DNA from: Symbiodinium sp. CCMP2592 | Lineage: Eukaryota; Sar; Dinophyceae; Suessiales; Symbiodiniaceae | Assembly (NCBI GenBank): GCA_905221615.1 | Contig: CAJNDT010005346.1 | Coordinates: 124,001 to 188,000 of the forward strand | Reading direction: 5' to 3' | DNA: 64,000 nt | In this document: piece after piece, positions 35,036 to 43,859 of the stretch | How the letters are laid out: every line of letters begins with the position of its first letter | How positions within the stretch are numbered: position 1 is the first letter of the stretch | Notes under the pieces: model-generated | Database searches by the model: none | What the model saw: only the letters and a program-made list of their open reading frames with translations | What the model was told of the DNA's origin: nothing | Position numbers and translations under genes: made by a program

Positions 35036-35196
35036 AAATGACACCGCCGGAGATTGAGCCCGCGACCCTGCCCAATACGCCCTGCTGAACGGCCGCCCCC
35101 AGTTTCGTCTAGTCGCCCATAGCTCAGCGGGTAAGCGGATGGCTTACAAGCCCTTCTGGAAAAAGGGCGCGGGCTCAAACCCCGGTGGTGTCATTT
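35036..35196 (+). mobile_element. tRNA-derived (SINE-like) element, copy 3
   Basis: Nearly identical to copy 2 with the same terminal inverted repeats. Core from 35115. The flanking sequence on both sides (CATTTCAAAATTTCGATT upstream, TAATAAGGC repeats downstream) is shared too, so copies 2 and 3 spread as part of a larger segmental duplication and not by separate insertions. Confidence 0.55.
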
Positions 35197-35210
35197 AGAA
35201 TCTTTGACAT

Positions 35211-35655
35211 TAATAATGGCTTAATAAGGCTTTAATAAGGGCGTAATAAAGCCTTAATAAGCCTCTTATAAGCCTTAAATAAAGCTCTAATAAAGCTTTA
35301 ATATGGCTTTAATAAGGGCTTAATAAGGCCATAATAAGGGCTTAATAAAGCCTTAATAAGCCTCTTATAAGCCTTAAATAAGGCTTTCACATGGCTTTCA
35401 TAAGGGCTTATTTAGGTTTAATAAGGGCTTAACAGCCTTGTTTAAAGCTTTTAAGAGGCTGATTAAGGACTTATTAAGCCCTTATTAAGGCATTAAGCCC
35501 TTATTAAAGCTTTTCACAGCTTTATTCAAGCCTTTTTGAGGCCATATTGAAGAAGCCGTATTACAGCCTTATTGAAGCCTTATTCATCCCTTATTACGGC
35601 CTTATCAAGCCCTTATCAAGGCCTTATGAAAGCTTCATTATAGCCTTATCAATAC
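35211..35655 (+). repeat. TAATAAGGC-type array, copy 2
   Basis: Same unit as copy 1; the second half degenerates into CTTATTAAGCC/AAGCCTTATT units and grades into the TACTACTG array. Confidence 0.75.
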
Positions 35656-35659
35656 TATT

Positions 35660-36192
35660 GTAATACGACTGTACCATTACCTTTCTGCAACTGTATTATT
35701 GTACTACTATTATGCTACTAGTGTACTACTGTACCACTACTGTACTACCCTACTACACTACCACTACCACTACCACTACCACTACTACTACTACTACTAC
35801 TACCACTGCTACTACTACTACTACGACAACTACTACTGTACTACTACTGTACTACTGCACTACTACTGTACCACTACTGTACTACTACTGTACTACTACT
35901 GTACTACTACTGTACTACAACTGTACAACTACTGTACTACTACTGTACTACTACTGTACTGCTACTGTACTACTACTGTACTACTACTGTACTACTACTC
36001 TACTACTACTGTACTACTACTGTACTACTACTGTACTGCTACTGTACTACTACTGTACTGCTACTGTACTACTACTGAACTACTACTGTACTACTACTGT
36101 ACTACAACTGTACTACAACTGTACTACTACTGTACTACTACTGTACTACTACTGTACTAATACTGTACTACAACTGTACTACTACTGTACTA
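35660..36192 (+). repeat. 12 bp TACTACTACTG array, block 1
   Basis: TGTACTACTACT units with CCACTACCACTA and CTACTACTA variants at the start. ORFs full of Tyr-Tyr-Tyr-Cys-Thr-Thr-Thr are artefacts. Ends TACTAGTAACTAGTAGTATA. Confidence 0.85.
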
Positions 36193-36490
36193 GTAACTAG
36201 TAGTATACTAATTAATAAATCAATATGTATTAGCTTTCCCTCGAACAGGTTTCCCCCAATTCCCCAAACAAGGTCTTGTATTGCTTTAAACGTTCAACCC
36301 CCCAATAGCGCGGAGTTTGGCTACACACCCCCAATTAGACAGGCTCACCGGATCTCGCCCGGAAAAACCTGACCTTGAATAAACCCCCATGCCCACCCCC
36401 CCAATTAGACAGGCTCACCCGATCTCGCCCGGAAAAACCTGACCTTGAATAATAAACCCCCATGCCCACCCCCCCATTAGAAGGGTCGTG
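36193..36490 (+). repeat. Conserved spacer 1 between TACTACTACTG blocks
   Basis: Starts AGTAACTAGTAGTATACTAA, passes AATATGTATTAGCTTTCCCT and GCTTTAAACGTTCAACCCCC, and contains two copies of a ~70 bp module (CAATTAGACAGGCTCACC, CGCCCGGAAAAACCTGACC). Confidence 0.75.
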
Positions 36491-36750
36491 GTACTGTACT
36501 ACTACTGCTGCACTACTACTGCACTACTACTGCACTACTTCTGTACTACTACTGTACTACTACTACTGTACTACTACTGTACTACTACTGTACTACTACT
36601 GTACTACTACTGTACTACTACTGTACTACTACTGTACTACTACTGTACTACTACTGTACTACTACTGTACTACTACTGTGCTACTACTGTACTACTACTG
36701 TACTACTACTGTACTACTACTGTACTACAACTGTACTACTACTGTACTAG
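36491..36750 (+). repeat. 12 bp TACTACTACTG array, block 2
   Basis: About 21 units beginning with TACTGTACTACTACTGCTGC. Same flanks as blocks 3 to 5. Confidence 0.85.
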
Positions 36751-37050
36751 TAACTAGTAGTATACTAATTAATAAATCAATATGTATTAGCTTTCCCTCG
36801 AACAGGTTTCCCCCAATTCCCCAAACAAGGTCTTGGAGTCTTGTATTGCTTTAAACGTTCAACCCCCCAATAGCGCGGAGTTTGGCTACACACCCCCAAT
36901 TAGACAGGCTCACCCGATCTCGCCCGGAAAAACCTGACCTTGAATAAACCCCCATGCCCACCCCCCCAAGTAGACAGGCTCACCCGATCTCGCCCGGAAA
37001 AACCTGACCTTGAATAAACCCCCATGCCCACCCCCCCCATTAGAAGGGTC
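36751..37050 (+). repeat. Conserved spacer 2
   Basis: As spacer 1, two copies of the CAATTAGACAGGCTCACC module (the second reads CAAGTAGACAGG), plus an 8-10 bp insertion (GGAGTCTTG). Confidence 0.75.
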
Positions 37051-37268
37051 TACTGGTACTGTACTACTACTGCTGCACTACTACTGCACTACTACTGCAC
37101 TACTACTGTACTACTACTGTACTACGACTGTACTACTACTGTACTACTACTGTACTACAACTGTACTACTACTGTACTACTACTGTACTACTACTGTACT
37201 ACTACTGTACTACTACTGTACTACTACTGTAGTACTACTGTACTACTACTGTACTACTACTGTACTAG
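37051..37268 (+). repeat. 12 bp TACTACTACTG array, block 3
   Basis: About 18 units, three GCACTACTACT variants near the start. Confidence 0.85.
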
Positions 37269-37492
37269 TAACTAGTAGTATACTAATTAATAAATCAATA
37301 TGTATTAGCTTTCCCTCGAACAGGTTTCCCCCAATTCCCCAAACAAGGTCTTGTATTGCTTTAAACGTTCAACCCCCCAATAGCGCGGAGTTTGGCTACA
37401 CACCCCCAATTAGACAGGCTCACCCGATCTCGCCCGGAAAAACCTGACCTTGAATAAACCCCCATGCCCACCCCCCCCATTAGAAGGGTCCA
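37269..37492 (+). repeat. Conserved spacer 3, one module only
   Basis: Same as the others but with a single CAATTAGACAGGCTCACC module, explaining its 224 bp length against about 295. Confidence 0.75.
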
Positions 37493-37697
37493 CTGGTACT
37501 GTACTACTACTGCTGCACTACTACTGTACTACTACTGTACTACTACTGTACTACTACTGTACTACTACTGTACTACTACTGTACTACTACTGTACTACTA
37601 CTGTACTACTACTGTACTACAACTGTACTACTACTGTACTACTACTGTACTACTACTGTACTACTACTGTACTACTACTGTACTACTACTGTACTAG
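37493..37697 (+). repeat. 12 bp TACTACTACTG array, block 4
   Basis: About 17 units; otherwise as block 3. Confidence 0.85.
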
Positions 37698-37990
37698 TAA
37701 CTAGTAGTATACTAATTAATAAATCAATATGTATTAGCTTTCCCTCGAACAGGTTTCCCCCAATTCCCCAAACAAGGTCTTGTATTGCTTTAAACGTTCA
37801 ACCCCCCAATAGCGCGGAGTTTGGCTACACACCCCCAATTAGACAGGCTCACCCGATCTCGCCCGGAAAAACCTGACCTTGAATAAACCCCCATGCCCAC
37901 CCCCCCAATTAGACAGGCTCACCCGATCTCGCCCGGAAAAACCTGACCTTGAATAAACCCCCATGCCCACCCCCCCCATTAGAAGGGTCC
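37698..37990 (+). repeat. Conserved spacer 4
   Basis: Two module copies, near-identical to spacers 1 and 2. Confidence 0.75.
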
Positions 37991-38176
37991 ACTGGTACTG
38001 TACTACTACTGCTGCACTACTACTGCACTACTACTGCACTACTACTGTACTACTACTGTACTACTACTGTACTACTACTGTACTACTACTGTACTACTAC
38101 TGTACTACTACTGTACTACTACTGTACTACTACTGTACTACTACTGTACTACTACTGTACTACTACACTATTATAC
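37991..38176 (+). repeat. 12 bp TACTACTACTG array, block 5
   Basis: About 15 units; ends CTACTACACTATTATACTGG and leaves the repeat field without another spacer. Confidence 0.85.
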
Positions 38177-38328
38177 TGGTCCCCAAACAAGGTTCTCCGG
38201 GACCTTGAACAAGGTTTCCCCCAAACCCCCCCAACAAGGTTCTTCCACTTAATCGTTTCGGGGGTTTTGGGGGCGAGGTGTCCGACCTTGTGACCTTGAT
38301 AGCGGGGGGGGGGGGGCTCCCCCCCTTT

Positions 38329-38350
38329 CTTAATCAGGTTCCCACATTAG
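38329..38350. repeat. Solo end of the AATGTAGGAACC family
   Basis: CTTAATCAGGTTCCCACATTA, a right-hand end without its partner, next to a G13/C7 tract (38304-38326). Confidence 0.35.
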
Positions 38351-38697
38351 GTCGCTTGATTAATTTCAACAAACAGCCGGATACGTCGTCAGCACATGTC
38401 CTGAAACCCAAAACCCAACCCCTGTATGACAATTCCATGCACCTCGGCCGTTTTTGCCACCTCTGCGGACGCTTCTTCAGCTTTGGCTACGCGGGCCTGC
38501 AAACAACGCGACGGTGTCGGATTTAAGGCATCAGGAGACTCCATTGGGGGTTCAGGATTTCGAGGGTCCTAACATTGCGAGATGCAAGGCTTTGTAGGGA
38601 AACTTTTCTCGAGCTACCATGATGCTGGCTCAGAGGGTGTTTGGAGGCAGCATGCTTTCGTAAGGATTGGTGATGGGTGGCTGTCTACATTGCCGTC

Positions 38698-39013
38698 TCA
38701 CGCTTCTGAGATGTGAAGTGCTTGGTCTGCGGTATTGAAGTCCTGATTCCCCGAAGAAAAGGCCGGCCCCACTGCACATGCCCAAAACGATTTCAGCAAT
38801 CTTGCGGCCTTTATGCGCTTCAACTTGTTCTGCACCTTGACCCGCCCACCACTTTTGCTGATGACGAAGGAGCCATCGTCCTTCAGCTCTTGTAGCGCCT
38901 CCTCCACCGCCTGAATGACAGTCGCCAGCTCGGAGCTTTCGCAGGCATCCAACCGCGCGCAGAGGTCATCTGCCGTTGCCACAATGGGCTCATCAACTTG
39001 TGGTGCTTCTGTC
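38698..39013 (-). CDS. Two-exon gene, unknown protein, exon 2
   Basis: The exon begins after CTAG at 39014. It reads TEAPQVDEPIVATADDLCAR, then a helical acidic segment (ESSELATVIQAVEEALQELK), then a basic segment (FVISKSGGRVKVQNKLKRIK), and stops at 38698. Exons 1 and 2 total exactly 504 nt, a 167-residue protein, with a 96 nt GT-AG intron. The acidic-helix then Lys/Arg-rich arrangement suggests protein or nucleic-acid binding, but I do not recognise the family. Overlapping plus-strand ORFs are shadows. Confidence 0.6.
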
Positions 39014-39109
39014 CTAGTTCATGGTTGGGATAGTAATACAAATTTATACGTTTATTCCTTATTGGGTTCAAGTACCCTTAAAATTAAAAAGTTTGCCCAA
39101 CTATGGCAC

Positions 39110-39297
39110 AGTGTCTCTGTAGGCAGCTCCTTCACGGGAGCTTCGGCCATAGCTTCCGCGGCAGCCGAACGTTGGGACTCTTCGTCTGCAGCTTGCTTTG
39201 CCCAGGTAGCGAAGCTGAGGTGCGAGTCGAAGGAGCGAAAGTCAGAGGACGAGAGCTGTCGAAGCATGGCCGTTTGACGACCAAGTTGCCTTAGCAT
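39110..39297 (-). CDS. Two-exon gene, unknown protein, exon 1
   Basis: The frame starts at an ATG at 39297 (MLRQLGRQTAMLRQLSSSDF) and continues FDSHLSFATWAKQAADEESQ to APVKELPTET. The donor CACT|GTGCCA at 39109 leaves two bases. Joined to the exon at 39013 it reads ...TETL-TEAPQVDEPIV without a break. The 5' end resembles a short basic, Gln/Arg-rich leader, but I cannot call it a targeting peptide with confidence. An upstream exon is possible. Confidence 0.55.
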
Positions 39298-39543
39298 CTA
39301 CCACCATCTGGAGAGAAAGATGTTCATTGAGCATGCTGGGGGTGCTTCTTGCATAGATACTTGTACCGATTTGTCCGGAAAACATGTACCCTGAAGCCTT
39401 TTCCACCAAGAAAATCCCATACCCTTAGGAACCCCAAGCCCTAAACCTTTGCCGACGCAGTTGCGGGTATTGAGCCGACTGAAGCTCGGTACCTCAAAGG
39501 GCGAGCTCCAAAAAGTCTAAGATGACCAGCCGTTTTCCAAGCG

Positions 39544-39658
39544 AAAAAGGAGGGACCCTTAATAAGGACCCCGAGGTATATACCCTGAAATTGGCCATTA
39601 TATACCCATTATACAGCCCATTATAGGGTAGGGGTCCCCATTAAGGGTCCCTCCTTTT
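39544..39658. mobile_element. Foldback MITE, AAGGAGGGACCCTTAAT ends
   Basis: AAAAGGAGGGACCCTTAATA pairs with CATTAAGGGTCCCTCCTTTT; the loop holds TATACCC/GGTATA-type palindromes. Another right end (ATTAAGGGTCCCTCCTCTT) is at 39719. Confidence 0.6.
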
Positions 39659-39830
39659 CCCCCAAACCCTAAACCCTAAACCCTTATAGATCCCTTTAAA
39701 GGAACCCTAAGAGCCTCAAATTAAGGGTCCCTCCTCTTACCCTTTGATTTTCTCTTACGCTTCAGGGCCTTCAGGACTTCAAGGCCCGGGGCCCGGGGGC
39801 TCTTGATTACCAGGACCCTCCCAGAGACTC

Positions 39831-39989
39831 CAACATCCCTCAATTAAGGAATATACTAAGGATAGAGTACAAGAACAAAGTCCAAATGACCAGAGCTATA
39901 CAAATGAGAGGAATATACCTTAAATTATGGTAGGATCCCTAATATGATTTAAGGTATACTCCCTAATTAAGGAATAATTGGAGTCTCTG
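39831..39989. mobile_element. Foldback MITE, AGAGACTCCAA family, copy 2
   Basis: CCAGAGACTCCAACATCCCT at the left, AATAATTGGAGTCTCTG at the right; longer than its relatives because of about 45 extra bases (TAGAGTACAAGAACAAAG region) in the left arm. Confidence 0.5.
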
Positions 39990-39993
39990 TTAT

Positions 39994-40107
39994 ACCCAGA
40001 GAGCCCAAGGGGCCCCTTAATTAAGGAATATGGCTTAAATTATATGGGGCTTCAGATTATGATTTAAGCTCTATTCCTTAATTAAGTGGTATTGGGCTCT
40101 CTGGGTA
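39994..40107. mobile_element. Foldback MITE, ACCCAGAGAG family, copy 3
   Basis: TACCCAGAGAGCCCAAGG pairs with TATTGGGCTCTCTGGGTA. It starts within a few bases of copy 2, so the two elements are adjacent. Confidence 0.6.
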
Positions 40108-40333
40108 TGGCCCCAAACAAGGGGGATTTAGGGACTAATAGAGGGTAGGTGGAGGGTCTAGGTACCGTCTGCTCAAAGAGTCATACGGTCCCAGAACCTT
40201 TAAGGCTTGCCGACTCGCCTTGTGAATTAGTATGTGCAACAACTCTCGGCACATGTTGTTCAGAGTCCAGAGCTCTGCGCAGCTTCGCCAACAAGTGACT
40301 CCCCTTTTCGACCCAACTAGATGACACATGTTA

Positions 40334-40443
40334 CTTGGAGGTTCATGGGTAGTTATAGGTGGGGTTATAAGTAGGGTAACTATACTTATAACTCCTATTA
40401 GGGGACCTTTAACCCTACTCATAACTACCCATGAACCTCCAAG
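40334..40443. mobile_element. Foldback MITE, CTTGGAGG family, copy 5
   Basis: Perfect 20 bp ends (CTTGGAGGTTCATGGGTAGT and inverse) with TA flanks. 110 bp. The interior is a palindrome of TATAACTCCTATTAGGGGAC type. Confidence 0.7.
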
Positions 40444-40620
40444 TAACCTCCGACGGTCTAGAACTGCTCGAGTTCGTGCCATGCTGCCGGAGTTCTCGTC
40501 CGCCAGGCAGTTCTCCGATAGCCTCGACCATACCCAGTTAGCAAGGGACACAGGGCTCAAGCCCCGGTTAAAATTTGTAGAGTCTTACTTGCCAGACGAG
40601 TAGGTCGCGTTGGTTTGAAG

Positions 40621-40732
40621 TACCCAGAGACTCCAATATCCCTTAATTAAGGAATATATCTTCAATTATGGTAGGATCCCTAATATGATGTAAGGTATGT
40701 TCCTTAATTAAGGGATATTGGAGTCTCTGGGT
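40621..40732. mobile_element. Foldback MITE, ACCCAGAGAC family, copy 4
   Basis: TACCCAGAGACTCCAATATC pairs with GATATTGGAGTCTCTGGGT. Inner arms CCCTTAATTAAGGAATAT match copies 1 to 3. Confidence 0.65.
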
Positions 40733-41113
40733 GGTCTTAATGTCAGATCGGGGGGCCTACAAGCCCAACTTCTCTTGCAATTGTCATACAGAGGGATTCA
40801 GAGGTCTAGGACGGGCTGAATTGCCGTCGGAGTAGCTTCAGCACTTCTGATAGGGGTCCAGCAAAGGCATAGATGCGGCGACTGTCGGTGACCACCACTT
40901 GGCCAGTTCCCCGGGTGATGTCAATCTCCGATGCTTCTGGATACCTTGGTACCGACAAGGCACAAGAGTCCATGTGCCGGTGTAATGGCCACAGTAACCT
41001 ACAGGAAAGATGGCTGTGATGCAAGCAGCAGCGGCAGCGGCAGCAACAGCACCAACAGCCGCACCACCACCGGCATCAGCTGATGGTGCCGAAGACAACG
41101 GCGATAGTAGCAG

Positions 41114-41308
41114 CGACATCATGATGACTGCAGAGGTGATGATGATGATGATGATGATGACGGCCGTGAGGAGGAGGAGGAGGACACCTACCACCATGAA
41201 TTTGCTGAGATGCAGTACAGCAAGAGTACAACCCGGCTTCAAGGGCGAGCTCCCTTGCACCAACGGCTCGTCCAGCATGATCAGGACTTCTACCTCAAAC
41301 ACGTCGAA
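41114..41308 (+). CDS. Candidate exon, Asp/Glu-rich then charged, unknown protein
   Basis: After TAGCAG the plus strand reads a GAT/GAG run (Asp7 then Glu5) and then YHHEFAEMQYSKSTTRLQGR and LVQHDQDFYLKHVEV, up to GAA|GTTAGG. The acidic run is a trinucleotide repeat (GATGATGAT, GAGGAGGAG). The part after it looks like genuine protein. It reads on in the same frame through 42 nt of telomere-like sequence into the next candidate exon. Long ORFs in the other frames and on the minus strand are artefacts of the repeats. Confidence 0.38.
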
Positions 41309-41350
41309 GTTAGGGTTAAGGGTTTAGGGTTTAGGAGGCTTGGTGCTCAG

Positions 41351-41565
41351 ACTCTCTTGAGGCTTGCTGAAACTTTGGGCTACGGTATCGCACTTCTTGC
41401 CGCTGTGATCTTTCGGTCTATCTGCACGCTTCTTCGGGACGCACAGTCTCCAGGAGGAAAAGACCAAGGCGCATCGGACTCTGGGGAGGACTGGTCTGCG
41501 AACCTCGTCCGTATTTGGATGCTCCTGAACTCTCGACTCGAAGCTGCGATGAAGACTTACCGTTG
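41351..41565 (+). CDS. Candidate exon, hydrophobic segment, unknown protein
   Basis: The frame continues from the previous candidate exon as TLLRLAETLGYGIALLAAVI, FRSICTLLRDAQSPGGKDQG, then WSANLVRIWMLLNSRLEAAM. It ends at a possible donor TTG|GTTAGT before telomere-like sequence. One hydrophobic helix (about 15 residues) could be membrane-associated. Unknown family. A 91 bp foldback element follows at 41616. Confidence 0.35.
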
Positions 41566-41615
41566 GTTAGTAGGGTTTCGGGTTTTAAGGTTTAGGGCCT
41601 TAGAGTTCAGGGTAT

Positions 41616-41706
41616 CCTTACCATTGGATAGTAGGGAATGGAGGAATGGTGTACAATTACAACTACTATTACTACCATTCTTCCATTCCCTACTAACCAA
41701 AGGTAA
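41616..41706. mobile_element. Hairpin element, CCTTACCATTGG ends
   Basis: CTTACCATTGGATAGTAGGG and AATGGAGGAATGGT pair with ACCATTCTTCCATTCCCTAC and TAACCAAAGGTAAG, a 33 bp stem around a 22 bp loop. An additional left end, CTTACCGTTGGTTAGTAGGG, is at 41557. Confidence 0.55.
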
Positions 41707-41911
41707 GTTGCTGCCAGGGCCCAACTATATTCGAGCCAAGCCCGCGCCCCGTTTCAACAAACCCCAGTATTCCCCCCCACCCACCTCCCTTACAAAAAAG
41801 ATATCCCTAATTCCTTGAAGCATCTTAAATGCGCCTCGAAGATAGCCTCTCAGCTAATCCTAAACCCAAACCTCTTAAGGACCTGGTCCCACTCCCCTAA
41901 AACCCAATACT

Positions 41912-42063
41912 GTAAACCCTAAACCCTAAATCCCTGAACCCTAAACCCCTAAACCCCTAAACCCTAAACCCCTAAACCCTAAACCCCTAAACCCTAAACC
42001 CCTAAACCCTAAACCCCTGAACCCTAAACCCTAAATCCCTGAACCCCCCCCCAAAAAACCCTG
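41912..42063. repeat. Interstitial telomere-like array, CCCTAAACC period
   Basis: CCCTAAA and CCCCTAAA alternate (15 bp period), then CCCTAAATCCCTGAACC. It separates the candidate gene at 42.2-42.7 kb from the one at 41.1-41.6 kb. Confidence 0.75.
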
Positions 42064-42228
42064 AAGTGAGCCATGGCTCTTGGCTGCATCCTCACCCGCC
42101 GCTGCCATGAAGGAGTGTGCGTCTGCACCGCGGGCAATAGCCACCGACAGTATCTGTGGGAAGAGGGCTCCTTTAAGGGTTCCTGTATGGGTTTAAGCCT
42201 TTATGGGTTGAACATATTAGCCACTTAC

Positions 42229-42472
42229 ACTTGCAAGACAACTCGATGGTCCCAAAGTGCTCCCAAGCGAGCCTCTCCCATGAGACACCAATGACGAAAT
42301 GGAGCAGATGCATCTGAACCTCATGGGAACTAGCAGTTTTTGAAGCACTCGAGGGTTTGAACTTGGCGGCATTGGGGGTCGCTGGGTGAAAAGTGTATGG
42401 GTATAGGGTGTCTGTGTTGTTGAGGCTGCCCTCAATCACCACACTGAGTTGCTCAAACAAGCCAGGTGAACC
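42229..42472 (-). CDS. Candidate exon with strong GTAAGT donor, unknown protein
   Basis: After an AATTAG acceptor the minus strand reads GSPGLFEQLSVVIEGSLNN, then LYPYTFHPATPNAAKF, then VQMHLLHFVIGVSWERLAWE. It ends at a textbook donor, AAGT|GTAAGT, at 42228. The exon is 81 codons plus one base. Composition and the donor support a real exon. No following exon was found before the telomere-like block at 41912-42063. Function unknown. Confidence 0.42.
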
Positions 42473-42547
42473 CTAATTTCAATCAATGTTTAGGAAGAGA
42501 CTTCGTGCTCTGATGCCTGGCAGGGATCCTCAAGCACAGACCCATAC

Positions 42548-42670
42548 GGCGGCCTCGCATACCCAAACTGCTGACTGAGAAGAAACGGACTCCAAGTCGA
42601 GGCTGCAGTGACTTTCGAAGACTTTGGTGCAGATGTTGGGAGAAGGATAGGTGTGGAGCACTGCAGACAC
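42548..42670 (-). CDS. Candidate exon, unknown protein (upstream of 42229-42472)
   Basis: A frame of 41 codons starts after ATGAG with VSAVLHTYPSPNICTKVFES and ends SAVWVCEAA at a donor GCC|GTATGG, phase 0. It joins in phase to the exon at 42472 through a 75 nt intron. A competing frame here is open for longer (through 42490) but gives a less protein-like product. Family unknown. Confidence 0.35.
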
Positions 42671-43730
42671 CTCATTGAGACAAACCATCCTCCCTCAACC
42701 AGGAATGTAGCATAGCTATCCCTGTCGAAGCCCGACAAAACCCTGCCTACAAGGCTGCGCTCGTCCCAAAAGAAGCCGGGGCAAAATCCCGAACCTAAAG
42801 AAGCCCACAATCCCCGAACCCGAATCCAGTCCAAATGAGAGATTCGTAGTTTCATAGAGTAGTGGAACCGAAGTTAACACCCTAGGTGGTAGGATCCTTG
42901 AGCTGAACTGTATAGGGACTTGTAATCATGATGCTCCCCTACATCCACCTGTCAAGCCCTACAGATACGTCCGCGGAGCCTCTAAGTTGAATCAAAGCCC
43001 TCAATACCCCCGACCCAGAACCCCAAGGCCCTCGACCCTAACTTGGCCCCCAAGCCCTGTCTAAGAACCCTAGGCTCTAAACCTGGGTCGGAGGGGCGGA
43101 AGTAGAACTGCGCGTTAGGGTCGTCCAACTTCTCCGCGAGGGCAGGGCGAGCCTGTGCTTGCTTGCAGACGAAGCCTAAGATGGTTCCGTGTTGAAAGGC
43201 CTACGGTGTAGGGTTTAAGGCTCAGTTCAGGTTTGTAAAGTCTCGGGCTTAGTTCTGAAAGCTTCAGGAATATTTGGGGCTTGAGGTCCAAGGCTGAGGG
43301 ATTAAGGTTTACGTTCACTGATTTTGGCTTTTGCGTTGCAGGTTCAGCTTGGGACGGCTGCTTAGGGTTAGTTGAGGGCTACTGAAGATTTCGGTTTCGG
43401 TATTCGGACAATCTCACTTGCGCTTTGGGAGTTAACCGAGGCCTTAGCATTAGCAGTATGTCATTCTCCATGCTCTATACGCTCAAAATTCCGTGCTTAC
43501 AACGCGGTGGGGCATCCTGCTAAGTGGAATTTGCAGCTGCGCTGCAGAGCAACAGCTTCTCAAATCGCAACCCGGCAGCAGAACTGGGAACCCTCAGCCG
43601 TAACACGCTCCAAAGCTCGGCCCTCCAAGAGATCACAGGCCCGAAGCCCGAAACTCCCAAGCATTGCTCACAACCTTAACACAAAATTGTCAAACAGCTG
43701 CCTTAAGCCCGAAGCCCTCAACCTTACAGC

Positions 43731-43854
43731 CTAAACCCTAAACCTTGAAGCCGAAACCCTAAACCCCTAAACCCCTAAACCCTAAATCCTAAACCCCCAA
43801 ACCCTAAACCCTAAACCCCTAAACCCCTAAACCCTAAACCCCTAAACCCTAAAC
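43731..43854. repeat. Interstitial telomere-like array
   Basis: CCCTAAA and CCCCTAAA units, about 16 copies. Degenerate heptamers continue on both sides. Confidence 0.75.
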
Positions 43855-43859
43855 ACCCA

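Noticed and set aside
27223..35190. Functional tRNA genes
   Set aside because: A-box match is good, but acceptor and anticodon stems do not pair, so I treat them as tRNA-derived elements.
35660..38176. CRISPR-like appearance: short repeats alternating with constant-length segments
   Set aside because: The repeats are 12 bp tandem units, the spacers are near-identical rather than unique, and nothing resembling Cas proteins is present; the genome is eukaryotic.
40838..41302. 154-codon minus ORF with an Ile/Leu-rich segment
   Set aside because: The hydrophobic run is the complement of GAT/GAG/GCA trinucleotide repeats in a plus-strand candidate exon.
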